DNA from: Candidatus Oscillibacter pullicola
GTDB lineage: Bacteria; Bacillota; Clostridia; Oscillospirales; Oscillospiraceae
Assembly (NCBI GenBank): GCA_019118935.1
Contig: DWXY01000124.1
Coordinates: 36,329 to 100,328 of the forward strand
Direction of reading: 5' to 3'
DNA length: 64,000 nucleotides
Below, piece after piece: positions 37,775-47,898 of this stretch (within the stretch, counting starts at the first letter, position 1; the number at the start of each line of letters is the position of its first letter). The notes under the pieces are model-generated. The model was not told the DNA's origin and did not search any database. It worked only from the letters and a program-made list of their open reading frames with translations. The translations under genes were made by a program, and so were the position numbers.

Positions 37775-38605
37775 TCACTTGCAGCAGCTCTTGATGTCGT
37801 CGCAGCTCTCCGGCCGCTTGACGGTGTTGGGCGGGAAGAACTCGCCCACCGGGAAGGAGATGTTCCGGAACAGGGCGCAGGGGTCCTCGCAGCCGTCGCC
37901 GCAGGTGCACTCCTTGTCGGGCATGCAGTAGTCGTACACCGGCACCAGCAGCTGGGTGTCCCGCTCCAGCCGGACGATGGAGAACTGGCCCAGAGTCACG
38001 TAGATCCGCCGGCTGTCGTCCCCGCTGGACAGCTCCCCGCCGAAGCAGTCGCCCACGAAGGTGGGGATTTCGCACAGGTCGCAGTCGCAGTCCCGCTTGC
38101 AGCAGCAGTCCATGATGCGGGCGTCCAGCACGATGGGGTCCACGGCCTCCACCACGGCGATGGGCGTGTTGGACCGCTGCATCATCTGGGGATCCGGCTC
38201 TCCGGCCCGCATCTCGGAGGAGAAGATCTTGGCGTTCCCCTCGCTGCCGAACAGGATGGCCCGCTTGTCAAAGACGCACAGGCCCTCCACCGTCACCGGC
38301 ACCGGGCAGCTGAGATAGGCCTGGAGTGTCACGTGGTAGAAGAAGCGCATATCCACGGTGTAGAAGCCCCGGTTGAAGCTGACGGGCTCCACATCCACAT
38401 AGACGTACAGCAGCTTGGCGCTGCCGCCCTTCACGGACAGGGCGCGGTTGATGACGTCCACACACTGCAGCTTGGGGTAAAACCGCAGGTCCTCGATGCA
38501 GTCCTTATCGCGGCAGGAATCAAAAATCTTCCTGGTATGGATGCAAACCGCCTCCCGGATGCCGCAGGAGTCCTCCACGGGACCGGGCATAACTTTCTCG
38601 GGCAT
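37775..38605 (-). CDS. Cys-rich conserved hypothetical protein (276 aa)
   Basis: MPEKVMPGPVEDSCGIREAVCIHTRKIFDSCRDKDCIEDLRFYP...MDCCCKRDCDCDLCEIP...KECTCGDGCEDPC...CDDIKSCCK. Confidence 0.8.
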   Translation of the reverse strand: MPEKVMPGPVEDSCGIREAVCIHTRKIFDSCRDKDCIEDLRFYPKLQCVDVINRALSVKGGSAKLLYVYVDVEPVSFNRGFYTVDMRFFYHVTLQAYLSCPVPVTVEGLCVFDKRAILFGSEGNAKIFSSEMRAGEPDPQMMQRSNTPIAVVEAVDPIVLDARIMDCCCKRDCDCDLCEIPTFVGDCFGGELSSGDDSRRIYVTLGQFSIVRLERDTQLLVPVYDYCMPDKECTCGDGCEDPCALFRNISFPVGEFFPPNTVKRPESCDDIKSCCK

Positions 38606-38771
38606 TGCAATACCTCCTAATAAGTAGCTGGATGAAAGAGAAGCTCTTTCAATCCAGTGTATGCGCCCGGCGCCCATTGGTGCGGCGGCTGGGAAATTCG
38701 GACTATACAAACCCGGCGGTCCTGCGGTATAATACAATTGTATCCAATCCCATTCCAAGGAGGTGACGCGG

Positions 38772-39311
38772 ATGCCCGGCTTTATCCATGACAAGCTGGA
38801 GATCAAGTTTCTGATCCTGTATATCACCGCCCGGGTGATCGAGCCGATTCCCTTTGACACCGTGTGGGATCTGGCCATGTGCGACGAGGGCGTGGACTAT
38901 TTCGACTTTGCAGAGTGCCTTTCCGACCTGGTGCGGACCGAGCATCTGACGCTGTCGGCGGACGGGCTGTACGCCATCACCGACAAGGGCCTGCGGAACA
39001 GCCGGATCTGCGAGTCCAGCCTCCCCTACTCCGTGCGGCTGCGGTGCGACAAGAACCTGGCCGCCTGCAACCGCCACCTGCGGCGCAAGAGCCAGGTGAA
39101 GGCCTCCACGGAGAAGCGGCCCAACGGCACCTACACGGTGCGGCTGGAGCTGTCGGACGACATGGGCAGCGTGATGGACCTGCGGCTGGCCATCCCCCGG
39201 GAGGACATGGCCGCCATGCTGACGGAGCGGTTCCAGAAGTCCCCGGAGCGGCTGTACGGCGAGATCATGCGGGCCCTGATGTCCTCCGAGCCGGAGGACG
39301 AGGCCCCGTAA
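38772..39311 (+). CDS. DUF4364 family protein
   Basis: MPGFIHDKLEIKFLILYITARVIEPIPFDTVWDLAMCDEGVDYFDFAECLSDLVRTEHL; RBS aaggaggtg. Confidence 0.85.
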   Translation: MPGFIHDKLEIKFLILYITARVIEPIPFDTVWDLAMCDEGVDYFDFAECLSDLVRTEHLTLSADGLYAITDKGLRNSRICESSLPYSVRLRCDKNLAACNRHLRRKSQVKASTEKRPNGTYTVRLELSDDMGSVMDLRLAIPREDMAAMLTERFQKSPERLYGEIMRALMSSEPEDEAP

Positions 39312-39425
39312 GGAGGGGCGGCGAGGGTGATCCTTCTCCTGGCCGCCGGGTCCCCGCTCCGCGGCCTGTCGGCCCGTTTTCGGAGATAAGGAGGTATCCT
39401 TCTGCTTCAGATCGTATGGAACTGG

Positions 39426-39668
39426 ATGATGATCGCGGTCTTCCCCCTTCTGGCCGGTCTGCTGTTCCGCTTGCTGTTGCGCCGCTGGCGGCAGGGCTGG
39501 CTTCTGACTGCGGCGGCAGCTGTTTTGGCCCTGATTCTCTTCCTCTGGGCCCTTACGATCCCCATTCCTGGCAGTGAAGGGCCGGGACTCCGGGCCATCC
39601 AGGCCGTCTGCCTGACCCTGGGCGCCGGAGTTATGGAACTGGCGCTGTGGCTGAAACGGCGTCTGTGA
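39426..39668 (+). CDS. Small membrane protein (80 aa)
   Basis: MMIAVFPLLAGLLFRLLLRRWRQGWLLTAAAAVLALILFLWALTIPIPG... Confidence 0.5.
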   Translation: MMIAVFPLLAGLLFRLLLRRWRQGWLLTAAAAVLALILFLWALTIPIPGSEGPGLRAIQAVCLTLGAGVMELALWLKRRL

Positions 39669-39671
39669 ATG

Positions 39672-39706
39672 AAAAGCGCCCGTGTCCTTTCGGACACGGG
39701 CGTTCT
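39672..39706. terminator. Bidirectional intrinsic terminator
   Basis: aaaagcgcccgtgtcctttcggacacgggcgttc between convergent genes. Confidence 0.75.
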
Positions 39707-39709
39707 GCT

Positions 39710-42700
39710 CTATTTCACCACCACATTGGCCTCTCCCAACGTCTCCCGGGCCTCCTGCAGCAGGGCATCGTGGAGGCCCGCATGGGTGCCGTAGACCTTG
39801 CGGGTGTCCGCCATCACCATCTTCACGGCGGCGTTGCCGGGGAACATCTGGAACACCAGCTTCATGTGGCGCACGCTGGGGTGGTCCAGGCTGGGGAACT
39901 TCAGGTACAGCACCTGCTCCGGCGCTTTCGCGGCCTGCCTTTCCGCCGCCGGAGCGCCTGCGGCGGAGAGCGGATATGCGCTGTCGCAGAGGATCTGGGG
40001 CGCCTTCTCGTCCCGGACGGAGAGCCGCCCCTTCACCACCACTGCCTGGTTCTCCTTCAGGTACGGCCCGCAGGACTCCAGCACCCGGGCGAAGCACAGC
40101 AGCTCGATGGAGGCGGTGTCGTCCTCCACCGTCACATAGGCCATCAGGGAGTTGTTGCGGGTGGTCTTCGTCTTGCTGGAGGTGACGATGCCGCAGATGG
40201 TGATCCGCTGGTCGTCGGCGAACCGGGTAGGGCCGCCCTCCTGGGCGAAGTCCCCCAAAATGGAGCCGATGGTGGGCGCTCCCAGCCGCCGCACCGCCTC
40301 CCGGTACTGGTCCATGGGGTGGCCGGAGAGATAGAGGCCCGTGGTCTCCTTCTCCATCAGCATCCGTTCCTCGGGGGTGTACTCGTCGATATCCGGCAAG
40401 GGGATTTCCTTCACATTCTTTCTCCCGCCGCTGCCGCCGTCCGCCAGGGAGAAGAAATCCATCTGCCCCTCCAGGTTCTGGCGGCGGCTGTCCGCCACCG
40501 CGTCCATGACGGACTCGTACACCTGGATCAGCTGGGACCGCTTGGCCCCCAGGGAGTCGAAGGCGCCGGAGCGGATCAGGTTCTCCACCGCCCGCTTGTT
40601 GATGTCGCTGCCCGCCATCCGGTCGCAGAAGTCGTAGAGGGACGTGAAGGGCGCCGTCTCCCGCTCCCGCATCACCGCCTGGATGAAGCCCCGGCCGATG
40701 TTCTTGATGGCCACCAGCCCGAAGCGGATGCCCCCCTCCTCCACGGTGAACCGGTCGGCGGAGCGGTTGATGTCCGGCGGCAGCAGGGCGATGCCGCAGT
40801 CCCGGCACTCGCTGATGTAGCCCGCCACCTTGTCGGAGTTGTCCAGCACGCTGGTCAGCAGCGCCGCCATGTACTCCCGGGTGTAGTGGCACTTGAACCA
40901 GGCGGTCTGATACGCCACCACCGCGTAGGAGACGGCGTGGGCCTTGTTGAACGCGTAGTTGGCAAAGTCGTAGATATCCTGGTAGATGGCCTGGGCCGTC
41001 TCCTCCGGGATGCCGTTTGCCACGCAGCCCGCAATGTTCCGCTCCGGATCGCCGTGGAGGAATGCCTCCCGCTCCTTCTCGATCTGGGCGGCCTTCTTCT
41101 TGGAGATGGCCCGGCGCACCATGTCCGCCTGGCCCAGGGAGTATCCCGCCAGCTGCTGGAAGATCTGGATCACCTGCTCCTGGTAGACGATGCACCCGTA
41201 GGTGACGGAGAGGATCGGCTCCAGGGACGGGTGGAGGTACTTGATCTTGCTGGGGTCGTGCTTGCAGGCGATGAACCGGGGGATGGAGTCCATGGGGCCA
41301 GGGCGGTACAGGGCGATGATGGCGGTGATGTCCTCGATGTTCTGGGGCCGCAGGCCCACGCACACGCCGGTCATGCCCGCGGACTCCATCTGGAACACGC
41401 CGGAGGTCTTGCCGGCGGAGATCATCTCAAAGGTCTCCGGGTCGTCCTCCGGGATGTCCGAGAGCTTGAAGTCCGGCCGGCGCTCCTGGACCATCTTCAC
41501 CGCGTCGTCCAGCACCGTCAGGTTCCGCAGCCCCAGGAAGTCCATCTTCAGGAGGCCCAGCTCCTCCAGGGTGGTCATGACGTACTGGCACACCACGGCG
41601 TCGTCGTTCTTCGCCAGGGGCACGTACTCGTACACCGGCCGCTTGGTGATGACCACGCCGGCGGCGTGGGTGGAGGCGTGGCGGGGCATCCCCTCCAGGG
41701 CCTTGGCGGTGTCGATGAGCTTTTTCACCTGCTCGTCGGTCTCGTACTGCTCCCGCAGGGGCTTGGACAGGCGCAGGGCGTCGTCCAGGGTGATGTGGAG
41801 GGCGCCGGGCCCGGCGGGTACCTGCTTGGCGATCACGTCCACGTCGGCGTAGGGCATGTTCATCACCCGGCCCACGTCCCGGATCACGCCCCGGGCGGCC
41901 ATGGTGCCGAAGGTGACGATCTGGGCCACGTGGTCGTCCCCGTATTTCCGGCGGACGTAGTCCACCACCTCGCCCCGGCGGGTGTCGCCGAAGTCCATGT
42001 CGATATCCGGCATGCTGACCCGCTCCGGGTTCAGGAACCGCTCGAAGTACAGGTTGTACTTCATGGGGTCGATGTCCGTGATGTGGAGGCAGTAGCTGAC
42101 CATGCTCCCGGCGGCGCTGCCCCGGCCGGGGCCCACGGGGATGCCCGCGCTCCTGGCGTAGCGGACGAAGTCGGAGACGATCAGGAAGTAGTCGGTGAAG
42201 CCCATCTTCTCGATCATGTCCTGCTCGTACCGGAGCTGGTCCCGGTACTGGTCGTCCGCTCCGTACCGCTCCCGGTAGCCCTCGTCGCAGAGCTTTTTCA
42301 GATAGGAGAAGCTGTCGTACCCCTCCGGCAGCCGGAATTCCGGCAGATGGTACTTGCCGAAGGTGAAGTCCAGGTTGCACATGTCGGCGACCTTCGCGGT
42401 GTTCTCCAGCGCGCCTTCGTAGCCGTCAAAGAGGGCCGCCATCTCCGCCTCGCTGCGGAGGTAGAAGTTCCGGGGCTCGTAGCGCATCCGGTTCTCGTCG
42501 TCGATGGTCTTGCCGGTCTGGATACAGAGGAGCACGTCGTGGGCCTCCGCGTCCTCCTTCCGGAGGTAGTGCGCGTCGTTGGTGCACACCATGGGCAGGC
42601 CCGTCTCCTGGTGGATGCGGAGGATGCCCTGGTTCACGATCTGCTGGTCCCGGATGCCGTGGTCCTGGAGCTCCAGATAGAAGCGGTCCGGGCCGAAGAT

Positions 42701-43195
42701 GTGGGAGAGCTCCAGGGCATAGGCCTTGGCGTTCTCGTACTCCCCGTTCCGCAGCCGCCGGGGGATCTCCCCGGCGAGGCACGCCGACAGGGCGATCAGC
42801 CCCCCGCTGTACCGCCGCAGCAGCTCCAGGTCGATCCGGGGCTTGATGTAGAAGCCCTCCGTCCAGCCCATGGACACCAGATAGGACAGGTTCCGGTAGC
42901 CCTCCTCGTTCTCGCAGAGCAGCACCAGATGGCGGCTCTCCGCGTCCAGCTCGTGGACCTTGTCGAACCGGGTCCGGCCCTGGGGGGTGACGTACACCTC
43001 GCAGCCGATGATGGGCTTGATCCCCTCGGCCTTGCAGGCGCGGTAAAAGTCCACGGCGCCGTACATGACGCCGTGGTCCGTGACAGCGCAGGCCGTCTGG
43101 CCCATGGCCTTCACGATGCCGGGCAGGTCCCGGATGCGGCAGGCGCCGTCCAATAAGCTGAATTCCGTATGGACGTGTAAATGGACAAAGGACAT
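39710..43195 (-). CDS. dnaE: DNA polymerase III subunit alpha
   Basis: FVHLHVHTEFSLLDGACRI..., VGPGRGSAAGSMVSYCLHITDIDPMKYNLYFERFLNPERVSMPDIDMDF. Confidence 0.97.
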   Translation of the reverse strand: MSFVHLHVHTEFSLLDGACRIRDLPGIVKAMGQTACAVTDHGVMYGAVDFYRACKAEGIKPIIGCEVYVTPQGRTRFDKVHELDAESRHLVLLCENEEGYRNLSYLVSMGWTEGFYIKPRIDLELLRRYSGGLIALSACLAGEIPRRLRNGEYENAKAYALELSHIFGPDRFYLELQDHGIRDQQIVNQGILRIHQETGLPMVCTNDAHYLRKEDAEAHDVLLCIQTGKTIDDENRMRYEPRNFYLRSEAEMAALFDGYEGALENTAKVADMCNLDFTFGKYHLPEFRLPEGYDSFSYLKKLCDEGYRERYGADDQYRDQLRYEQDMIEKMGFTDYFLIVSDFVRYARSAGIPVGPGRGSAAGSMVSYCLHITDIDPMKYNLYFERFLNPERVSMPDIDMDFGDTRRGEVVDYVRRKYGDDHVAQIVTFGTMAARGVIRDVGRVMNMPYADVDVIAKQVPAGPGALHITLDDALRLSKPLREQYETDEQVKKLIDTAKALEGMPRHASTHAAGVVITKRPVYEYVPLAKNDDAVVCQYVMTTLEELGLLKMDFLGLRNLTVLDDAVKMVQERRPDFKLSDIPEDDPETFEMISAGKTSGVFQMESAGMTGVCVGLRPQNIEDITAIIALYRPGPMDSIPRFIACKHDPSKIKYLHPSLEPILSVTYGCIVYQEQVIQIFQQLAGYSLGQADMVRRAISKKKAAQIEKEREAFLHGDPERNIAGCVANGIPEETAQAIYQDIYDFANYAFNKAHAVSYAVVAYQTAWFKCHYTREYMAALLTSVLDNSDKVAGYISECRDCGIALLPPDINRSADRFTVEEGGIRFGLVAIKNIGRGFIQAVMRERETAPFTSLYDFCDRMAGSDINKRAVENLIRSGAFDSLGAKRSQLIQVYESVMDAVADSRRQNLEGQMDFFSLADGGSGGRKNVKEIPLPDIDEYTPEERMLMEKETTGLYLSGHPMDQYREAVRRLGAPTIGSILGDFAQEGGPTRFADDQRITICGIVTSSKTKTTRNNSLMAYVTVEDDTASIELLCFARVLESCGPYLKENQAVVVKGRLSVRDEKAPQILCDSAYPLSAAGAPAAERQAAKAPEQVLYLKFPSLDHPSVRHMKLVFQMFPGNAAVKMVMADTRKVYGTHAGLHDALLQEARETLGEANVVVK

Positions 43196-43197
43196 AG

Positions 43198-43539
43198 CTA
43201 ACTCCTGTCTAAATTCCTTGGAACTTCTTGCAAACGTTGGCTCATCCGCCCCCCCGGCGGTTCGATCTTCGTCCCGCAGTTGGGGCAGTATTGGGGGATG
43301 TGGGTCGGCAGCCGGGGTCCGTCATACAGGGGTCCGCCGCAGTGGGGACAGACGATGAATCGGTTCCCGATCACACAGCCGGCCACAATGATCGCGACGC
43401 CTGCCGCGGCCAGCACGCCGAACAGGACCGGAAGGATGCCCTCCCCCCAAAGCAAGATGCTGACGACAGCAACTGCCGTCCCGGCGATCACCATCCGGTT
43501 GCTGTACCGGCAGGCCTGAAAACAGCCCAGCTTCTTCAT
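43198..43539 (-). CDS. Zinc-ribbon membrane protein (113 aa)
   Basis: Two TM segments followed by VCPHCGGPLYDGPRLPTHIPQYCPNCGTKI. Confidence 0.7.
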   Translation of the reverse strand: MKKLGCFQACRYSNRMVIAGTAVAVVSILLWGEGILPVLFGVLAAAGVAIIVAGCVIGNRFIVCPHCGGPLYDGPRLPTHIPQYCPNCGTKIEPPGGRMSQRLQEVPRNLDRS

Positions 43540-43577
43540 GGGCTCCCTCTCCTTCCGCAGGCCGCTCCGGCGGGCCA

Positions 43578-44030
43578 TCAGCCCGCTTCTTCCTCTCGCA
43601 GCATCTGCTCCAGGATCTCCACGGCCGTGACGATCATGTTGTCGCAGTGGGCGGTGACCCCCAGCCGCCGGGAGGCCGGGTTCCTCTCCGTGACGCCGGG
43701 CCGGGCCCGCAGCAGGTCTCCGCACCGGGTCAGGCCGAACACCTCCTGGAACCGGCGGCGGAACTCCTTGGCCCGGGCGTAGAGGCGCACCTTCCCGGCC
43801 CTGTCCTCTCCGTCCGTGTGGGGGTGCAGCAGGCTCAGCACCAGCACGCCGCCGCTGACGGCGCCGCACAGCTCCTCGTGGCTGCCGCCCACGCCGCCGC
43901 CGAAGCCGCCCATGGCGGCCATCAGCTGCTCCGGCGCCGTGCCCGTCAGGTCCGCAAAGGCCCCGGCCACAGACTGGGCACAGTTATACCCCTGCTTGTG
44001 ATATGCATACGCTGCCGCACAGCGATCCAT
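43578..44030 (-). CDS. C-GCAxxG-C-C family (putative redox) protein
   Basis: GYNCAQSVAGAFADLTGTAPEQLMAAMGGFGGGVGGSHEELCGAVSGGVLVLSLL. Confidence 0.88.
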   Translation of the reverse strand: MDRCAAAYAYHKQGYNCAQSVAGAFADLTGTAPEQLMAAMGGFGGGVGGSHEELCGAVSGGVLVLSLLHPHTDGEDRAGKVRLYARAKEFRRRFQEVFGLTRCGDLLRARPGVTERNPASRRLGVTAHCDNMIVTAVEILEQMLREEEAG

Positions 44031-44078
44031 GGTATGTTCCTCCAGCTTTTCTTCGATTATTTGTAAAGTATATGTCCT

Positions 44079-44978
44079 TTATATCCCCTTTGCCAGCTGG
44101 GTGATCTTCCGCAGCCGGTGGTTCAGGCAGGACTTGGTCACCGGCGGGTCGAACTCCTCCGCCAGCTCCGAGAGGGTCAGCTCCGGATTCTCCAGCCGCA
44201 GGGCCGCCGTCAGCTGGAGCTTGTCCGGCAGCTGGTCCAGGAGGCCCGCCCGCTGGAGCTTCCGGATCGATTCCAGCTGTTCCTGGGCCGCCTCCACCGC
44301 CTTGTCCAGATTGGCGCTGTCGCAGTTGAGGCGGCGGTTGACGCTGTTGCGCAGGTCCTTTTCCAGCTTGGCGGACATGACGCTCATGGCGGCCACGGGC
44401 GCGCCGATCAGCGTCAGAAAGTCCTCGATCTGGTCGCTCTGCTTGAAATAGGTGATGAAGCTGCCGTTGCGGGCCACGCTCTTGGGGGGATAGCCGCACT
44501 CCCGCAGCAGCACCTCCAGCTCCCGGCTCGCCTGCAGGTGGGACGTGGCCAGCTCCAGATGATACCGCTTGGCCGGGTCCGTGACGCTGCCCCCGGCGAA
44601 GAACACCCCCCGCAGGAAAGACGCCCGGCAGCACTCCTCCTCCAGCAGTCCGAAGTTGATGTGCAGGGCCAGGTTCTGCTCCGGGCTGAAGCCCAGCAGG
44701 TCCACGATCCGGCGGAGCTTGCCGCCGTCTGTGATCTGGAACACCAGCTTGCCGCACTCCCCCTCCTCCGGCAGCCGGTCGAACCGCAGGCCGAAGGCCC
44801 GGTGAAACAGCTTGGGAAGCCGGGCGGCCAGGGCGGGGTTCCCGGTGATGATCCGCACCTCGCTTGCGCTGAAGGTGTTGCAGTACAGCAGGATGCCGTA
44901 GGCCTCCGCCCGGGCGCAGCACAGCTTCTGCACCGGCAGGCGGCACAGCTCGTTTTTCGCTTCAAAGGAAAAGGACAT
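44079..44978 (-). CDS. whiA: DNA-binding protein WhiA
   Basis: MSFSFEAKNELCR..., AFLRGVFFAGGSVTDPAKRYHLEL, C-terminal HTH ELTLSELAEEFDPPVTKSCLNHRLRKI. Confidence 0.95.
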   Translation of the reverse strand: MSFSFEAKNELCRLPVQKLCCARAEAYGILLYCNTFSASEVRIITGNPALAARLPKLFHRAFGLRFDRLPEEGECGKLVFQITDGGKLRRIVDLLGFSPEQNLALHINFGLLEEECCRASFLRGVFFAGGSVTDPAKRYHLELATSHLQASRELEVLLRECGYPPKSVARNGSFITYFKQSDQIEDFLTLIGAPVAAMSVMSAKLEKDLRNSVNRRLNCDSANLDKAVEAAQEQLESIRKLQRAGLLDQLPDKLQLTAALRLENPELTLSELAEEFDPPVTKSCLNHRLRKITQLAKGI

Positions 44979-45014
44979 GGGTGGGTCTCCTCCAACTCTG
45001 GGTAATTGTGGGGC

Positions 45015-46073
45015 TCATTTCCGCTCCTCCATCCGGTAGGCGTCCTCCCGGGGGCGGAATCGGGCGCCGGCGATCCGGACGCTCCGCTCCGCATGGAGCA
45101 GGATCAGCTCCCGGGCCAGGGCCGCGGAGCTGTGGCGGACAAAGCCGCTCTCCACCGTGGCCACCGGCCGCTCCACGACCTCCACGCCCAAGGCGGCGCA
45201 GGCGGCCTTGTCGCAGCGGATGCGCTCGGCCCCCTCCTCCGCGTACCGGGCGGCCACCGCCTTGGGGATGGGCGAGGAGTTGGTGAGGCACAGGCGGAAC
45301 AGGCCCGGCGCCGAATGGGCGAAGATGGCGGCAATGTGGTCGGAGACGGTGTAGCCCTCCGTCTCCCCCTCCTGGGTCATGACGTTGCAGACATAGACCT
45401 TCAGGGCGTCGGACTCCCGGATCGCCTTCACGATGCCATCTACCAGCAGATTGGGGATGATGCTGGTGTACAGGCTGCCGGGCCCCAGGACGATCATATC
45501 CGCGTCGGCGATGGCGGAGACCGCCTCCGGCAGGGCCTTGGGCCGGGAGGGGATCAGACGCACCTGGCGGATGCGGCAGTCCTCCTGCTTTTTGCAGTAA
45601 AAGATCTTGGACTCCCCCACCACCGTGGCGCCGTTCTCAAATTCCGCCTCCAGCTGGACGTCCGCCGTGGTCACCGGCAGCACCCGTCCGGTGATGGCCA
45701 GGACCTGGCTCATGCGGCGTACCGCCGCGTCAAAGGACGGGGAGATGCCGTTCAGTGCCGCCAGAAACAGGTTGCCGAAGCTCTGCCCCGCCAGGCTCCC
45801 CTCGGTGAAGCGGTAGTGGAGCAGCTCCCGCATCACCGGCTCCGTGTTGGCCAGGGCCTCCATACAGCTGCGGATGTCCCCCGGCGGGGGCATCCCCAGG
45901 TCCTGGCGCAGCATGCCGGAGCCGCCGCCGTCGTCCGCCACCGTGACGATGGCGGAGATGTTCTCCGTATATTGCTTCAGCCCCCGCAGCATGTTGGACA
46001 GGCCGTGGCCGCCGCCGATGACGGCCACCTTGGGTCCATGGGCCCGGGGGACGCGGTATTCCTGCTCCCTCAC
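45015..46073 (-). CDS. yvcK: YvcK family gluconeogenesis factor
   Basis: PKVAVIGGGHGLSNMLRGLKQYTENISAIVTVADDGGGSGMLRQDLGMPPPGDIRSCM. Confidence 0.95.
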   Translation of the reverse strand: MREQEYRVPRAHGPKVAVIGGGHGLSNMLRGLKQYTENISAIVTVADDGGGSGMLRQDLGMPPPGDIRSCMEALANTEPVMRELLHYRFTEGSLAGQSFGNLFLAALNGISPSFDAAVRRMSQVLAITGRVLPVTTADVQLEAEFENGATVVGESKIFYCKKQEDCRIRQVRLIPSRPKALPEAVSAIADADMIVLGPGSLYTSIIPNLLVDGIVKAIRESDALKVYVCNVMTQEGETEGYTVSDHIAAIFAHSAPGLFRLCLTNSSPIPKAVAARYAEEGAERIRCDKAACAALGVEVVERPVATVESGFVRHSSAALARELILLHAERSVRIAGARFRPREDAYRMEERK

Positions 46074-46076
46074 GGC

Positions 46077-46940
46077 TCAGCCTCCCCGGGTCATGTCCCG
46101 GTGGTTCTCCAGCACCTGGTACCCCTGGTCCCGGATGAAGCCCGCCAGGGCGTGGGTCACCGCCACGGAGCGGTGGTGCCCCCCCGTGCAGCCCACGGCG
46201 ATGGTGAGGGAGGTCTTCCCCTCCTCCGCGTACAGCGGCAGGGAGAAGGCCAGCAGGTCCTCCAAACGGCGCATGTAGTCCTGGGTCTGGGGGAAGTGGA
46301 ACACATAGTCCGCCACCGCCTGGTCCAGCCCCGTCCGGGGACGCAGGTCCTCGATATAGAAGGGATTCGGCATGAACCGCACGTCGAACACCAGATCCGC
46401 CTCCAGGGGCAGGCCGTACTTGAAGCCGAAGGAGGTGACGCTCACCGTCATGCCCCCTTTCTCCCCCTCCTGGCCGAAGAGACGCAGCAGCTCTCCCCGC
46501 AGCTGGGCGGTGGAGGTGCGGGAGGTGTCGATGACAAAGTCCGCCCGCTCCTTGACGGGGGCCATCAGGGCCCGCTCCTTCTCCACCGCCTCCTCCAGGG
46601 AGTCGGTGTCCGCCGCCAGGGGATGGCGGCGGCGGGTCTCCTTGTACCGCTTGATGATGACCTCCGGCGCGGCCTCCAGAAACAGCATCCGGCACTGGGC
46701 TTCCATGTCCTTCAGCTTATCCAGCACGTCGAACAGCTCCGTGAAGGAGCTGGCCGTCCGCACGTCGTACACCAGGGCCACCCGGTCGTAGCGGCCGTTG
46801 CCCCCGGCGCAGAACTCCGCGAATTTCAAGATCATGGCGGCGGGCATATTGTCCACGATATAAAAGCCCATGTCCTCCAGAAAGGAGGCCGCCTTGCTCT
46901 TCCCGGCCCCAGAGAGGCCGGAGATGATGAGGATTTCCAT
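46077..46940 (-). CDS. rapZ: RNase adapter RapZ / nucleotide-binding protein
   Basis: MEILIISGLSGAGKSKAASFLEDMGFYIVDNMP...IAVGCTGGHHRSVAVTH. Confidence 0.96.
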   Translation of the reverse strand: MEILIISGLSGAGKSKAASFLEDMGFYIVDNMPAAMILKFAEFCAGGNGRYDRVALVYDVRTASSFTELFDVLDKLKDMEAQCRMLFLEAAPEVIIKRYKETRRRHPLAADTDSLEEAVEKERALMAPVKERADFVIDTSRTSTAQLRGELLRLFGQEGEKGGMTVSVTSFGFKYGLPLEADLVFDVRFMPNPFYIEDLRPRTGLDQAVADYVFHFPQTQDYMRRLEDLLAFSLPLYAEEGKTSLTIAVGCTGGHHRSVAVTHALAGFIRDQGYQVLENHRDMTRGG

Positions 46941-46958
46941 GTCCGCACCGCCCCTTTC

Positions 46959-47879
46959 TCAGTCGATGATCCGGACCTCCGGCTCCAGCCGGACGCCGGC
47001 CTGCGCAAAGACCCGCTCCTGGATCCGGCGGATCAGCTCCTTCACGTCGGCGCAGGTGGCGCCGCCCCGGTTGATGACAAAGCCCGCGTGCTTCTCGCTG
47101 ACCTGGGCGCCGCCCACCGTCAGCCCCTTCAGGCCGCACTGGTCGATCAGCGTCCCGGCGTAATAGCCCTCCGGCCGCTTGAAGGTGCTGCCCGCGCTGG
47201 GAAATTCCAGGGGCTGGCTGGCCCTGCGCCGCTCCATCAGCTCCCGCATCCGCTGGCGGATGGCCGCCGGGTCTCCGGGCGAGAGCTGGAACTCCGCCCG
47301 CAGCACCACCGCATCCGGGTGGTCCGTCAGAAAGCTCCGGCGGTAGCCGAAGGCCATCTCCGCCCCGGTGAGGGTCCGGATGCCCTCCTCCGGCAGCAGC
47401 AGGGTCGCCTCCCGCACCACCTGGGCCATCTCCCCGCCGTAGGCGCCGGCGTTCATGCACACCGCGCCGCCCACCGTGCCCGGGATGCCGTGGGCGAACT
47501 CCAGCCCCGCCAGTCCCTGCCGGCAGGCGAAATCCGCCACCCGGGCCAGGGAGGCCCCCGCCTCCGCCAGGATGGTCCCCGGCGTCCCGCCGGCCTCCAC
47601 CCGGTTCAGCCCGGCGGAGGTGTCGATCACCAGCCGGTCCAGACCTTCGTCCGGGGCCAGCAGGTTGGTTCCGTTGCCCATCACCAGGGGCCGGGCGCCG
47701 CAGCGGGCGGCCATGTCCAGCAGCAGCACCAGCTGCTCTCCCCGCTCCGGAAAGGCCATGCGCCGGGCCGGCCCCCCGATGCGGAAGGAGGTGTGCCGGT
47801 CCATGGGCTCCTCCTTCGCGATCCGCAGGTCCGGCAGATAGTCCGCCGCCTGCTGGTCAAATGTGATCCACCAGTCCAT
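46959..47879 (-). CDS. murB: UDP-N-acetylmuramate dehydrogenase
   Basis: HTSFRIGGPARRMAFP..., GNGTNLLAPDEGLDRLVI, GIPGTVGGAVCMNAGAYGGEM. Confidence 0.96.
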   Translation of the reverse strand: MDWWITFDQQAADYLPDLRIAKEEPMDRHTSFRIGGPARRMAFPERGEQLVLLLDMAARCGARPLVMGNGTNLLAPDEGLDRLVIDTSAGLNRVEAGGTPGTILAEAGASLARVADFACRQGLAGLEFAHGIPGTVGGAVCMNAGAYGGEMAQVVREATLLLPEEGIRTLTGAEMAFGYRRSFLTDHPDAVVLRAEFQLSPGDPAAIRQRMRELMERRRASQPLEFPSAGSTFKRPEGYYAGTLIDQCGLKGLTVGGAQVSEKHAGFVINRGGATCADVKELIRRIQERVFAQAGVRLEPEVRIID

Positions 47880-47898
47880 TTCTGGACCTCCTCATACT

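Noticed and set aside
39647-43156. 1169-aa plus-strand ORF
   Set aside because: Exact antisense of dnaE; the His/Gly/Val-rich composition is the shadow of a GC-rich coding strand.
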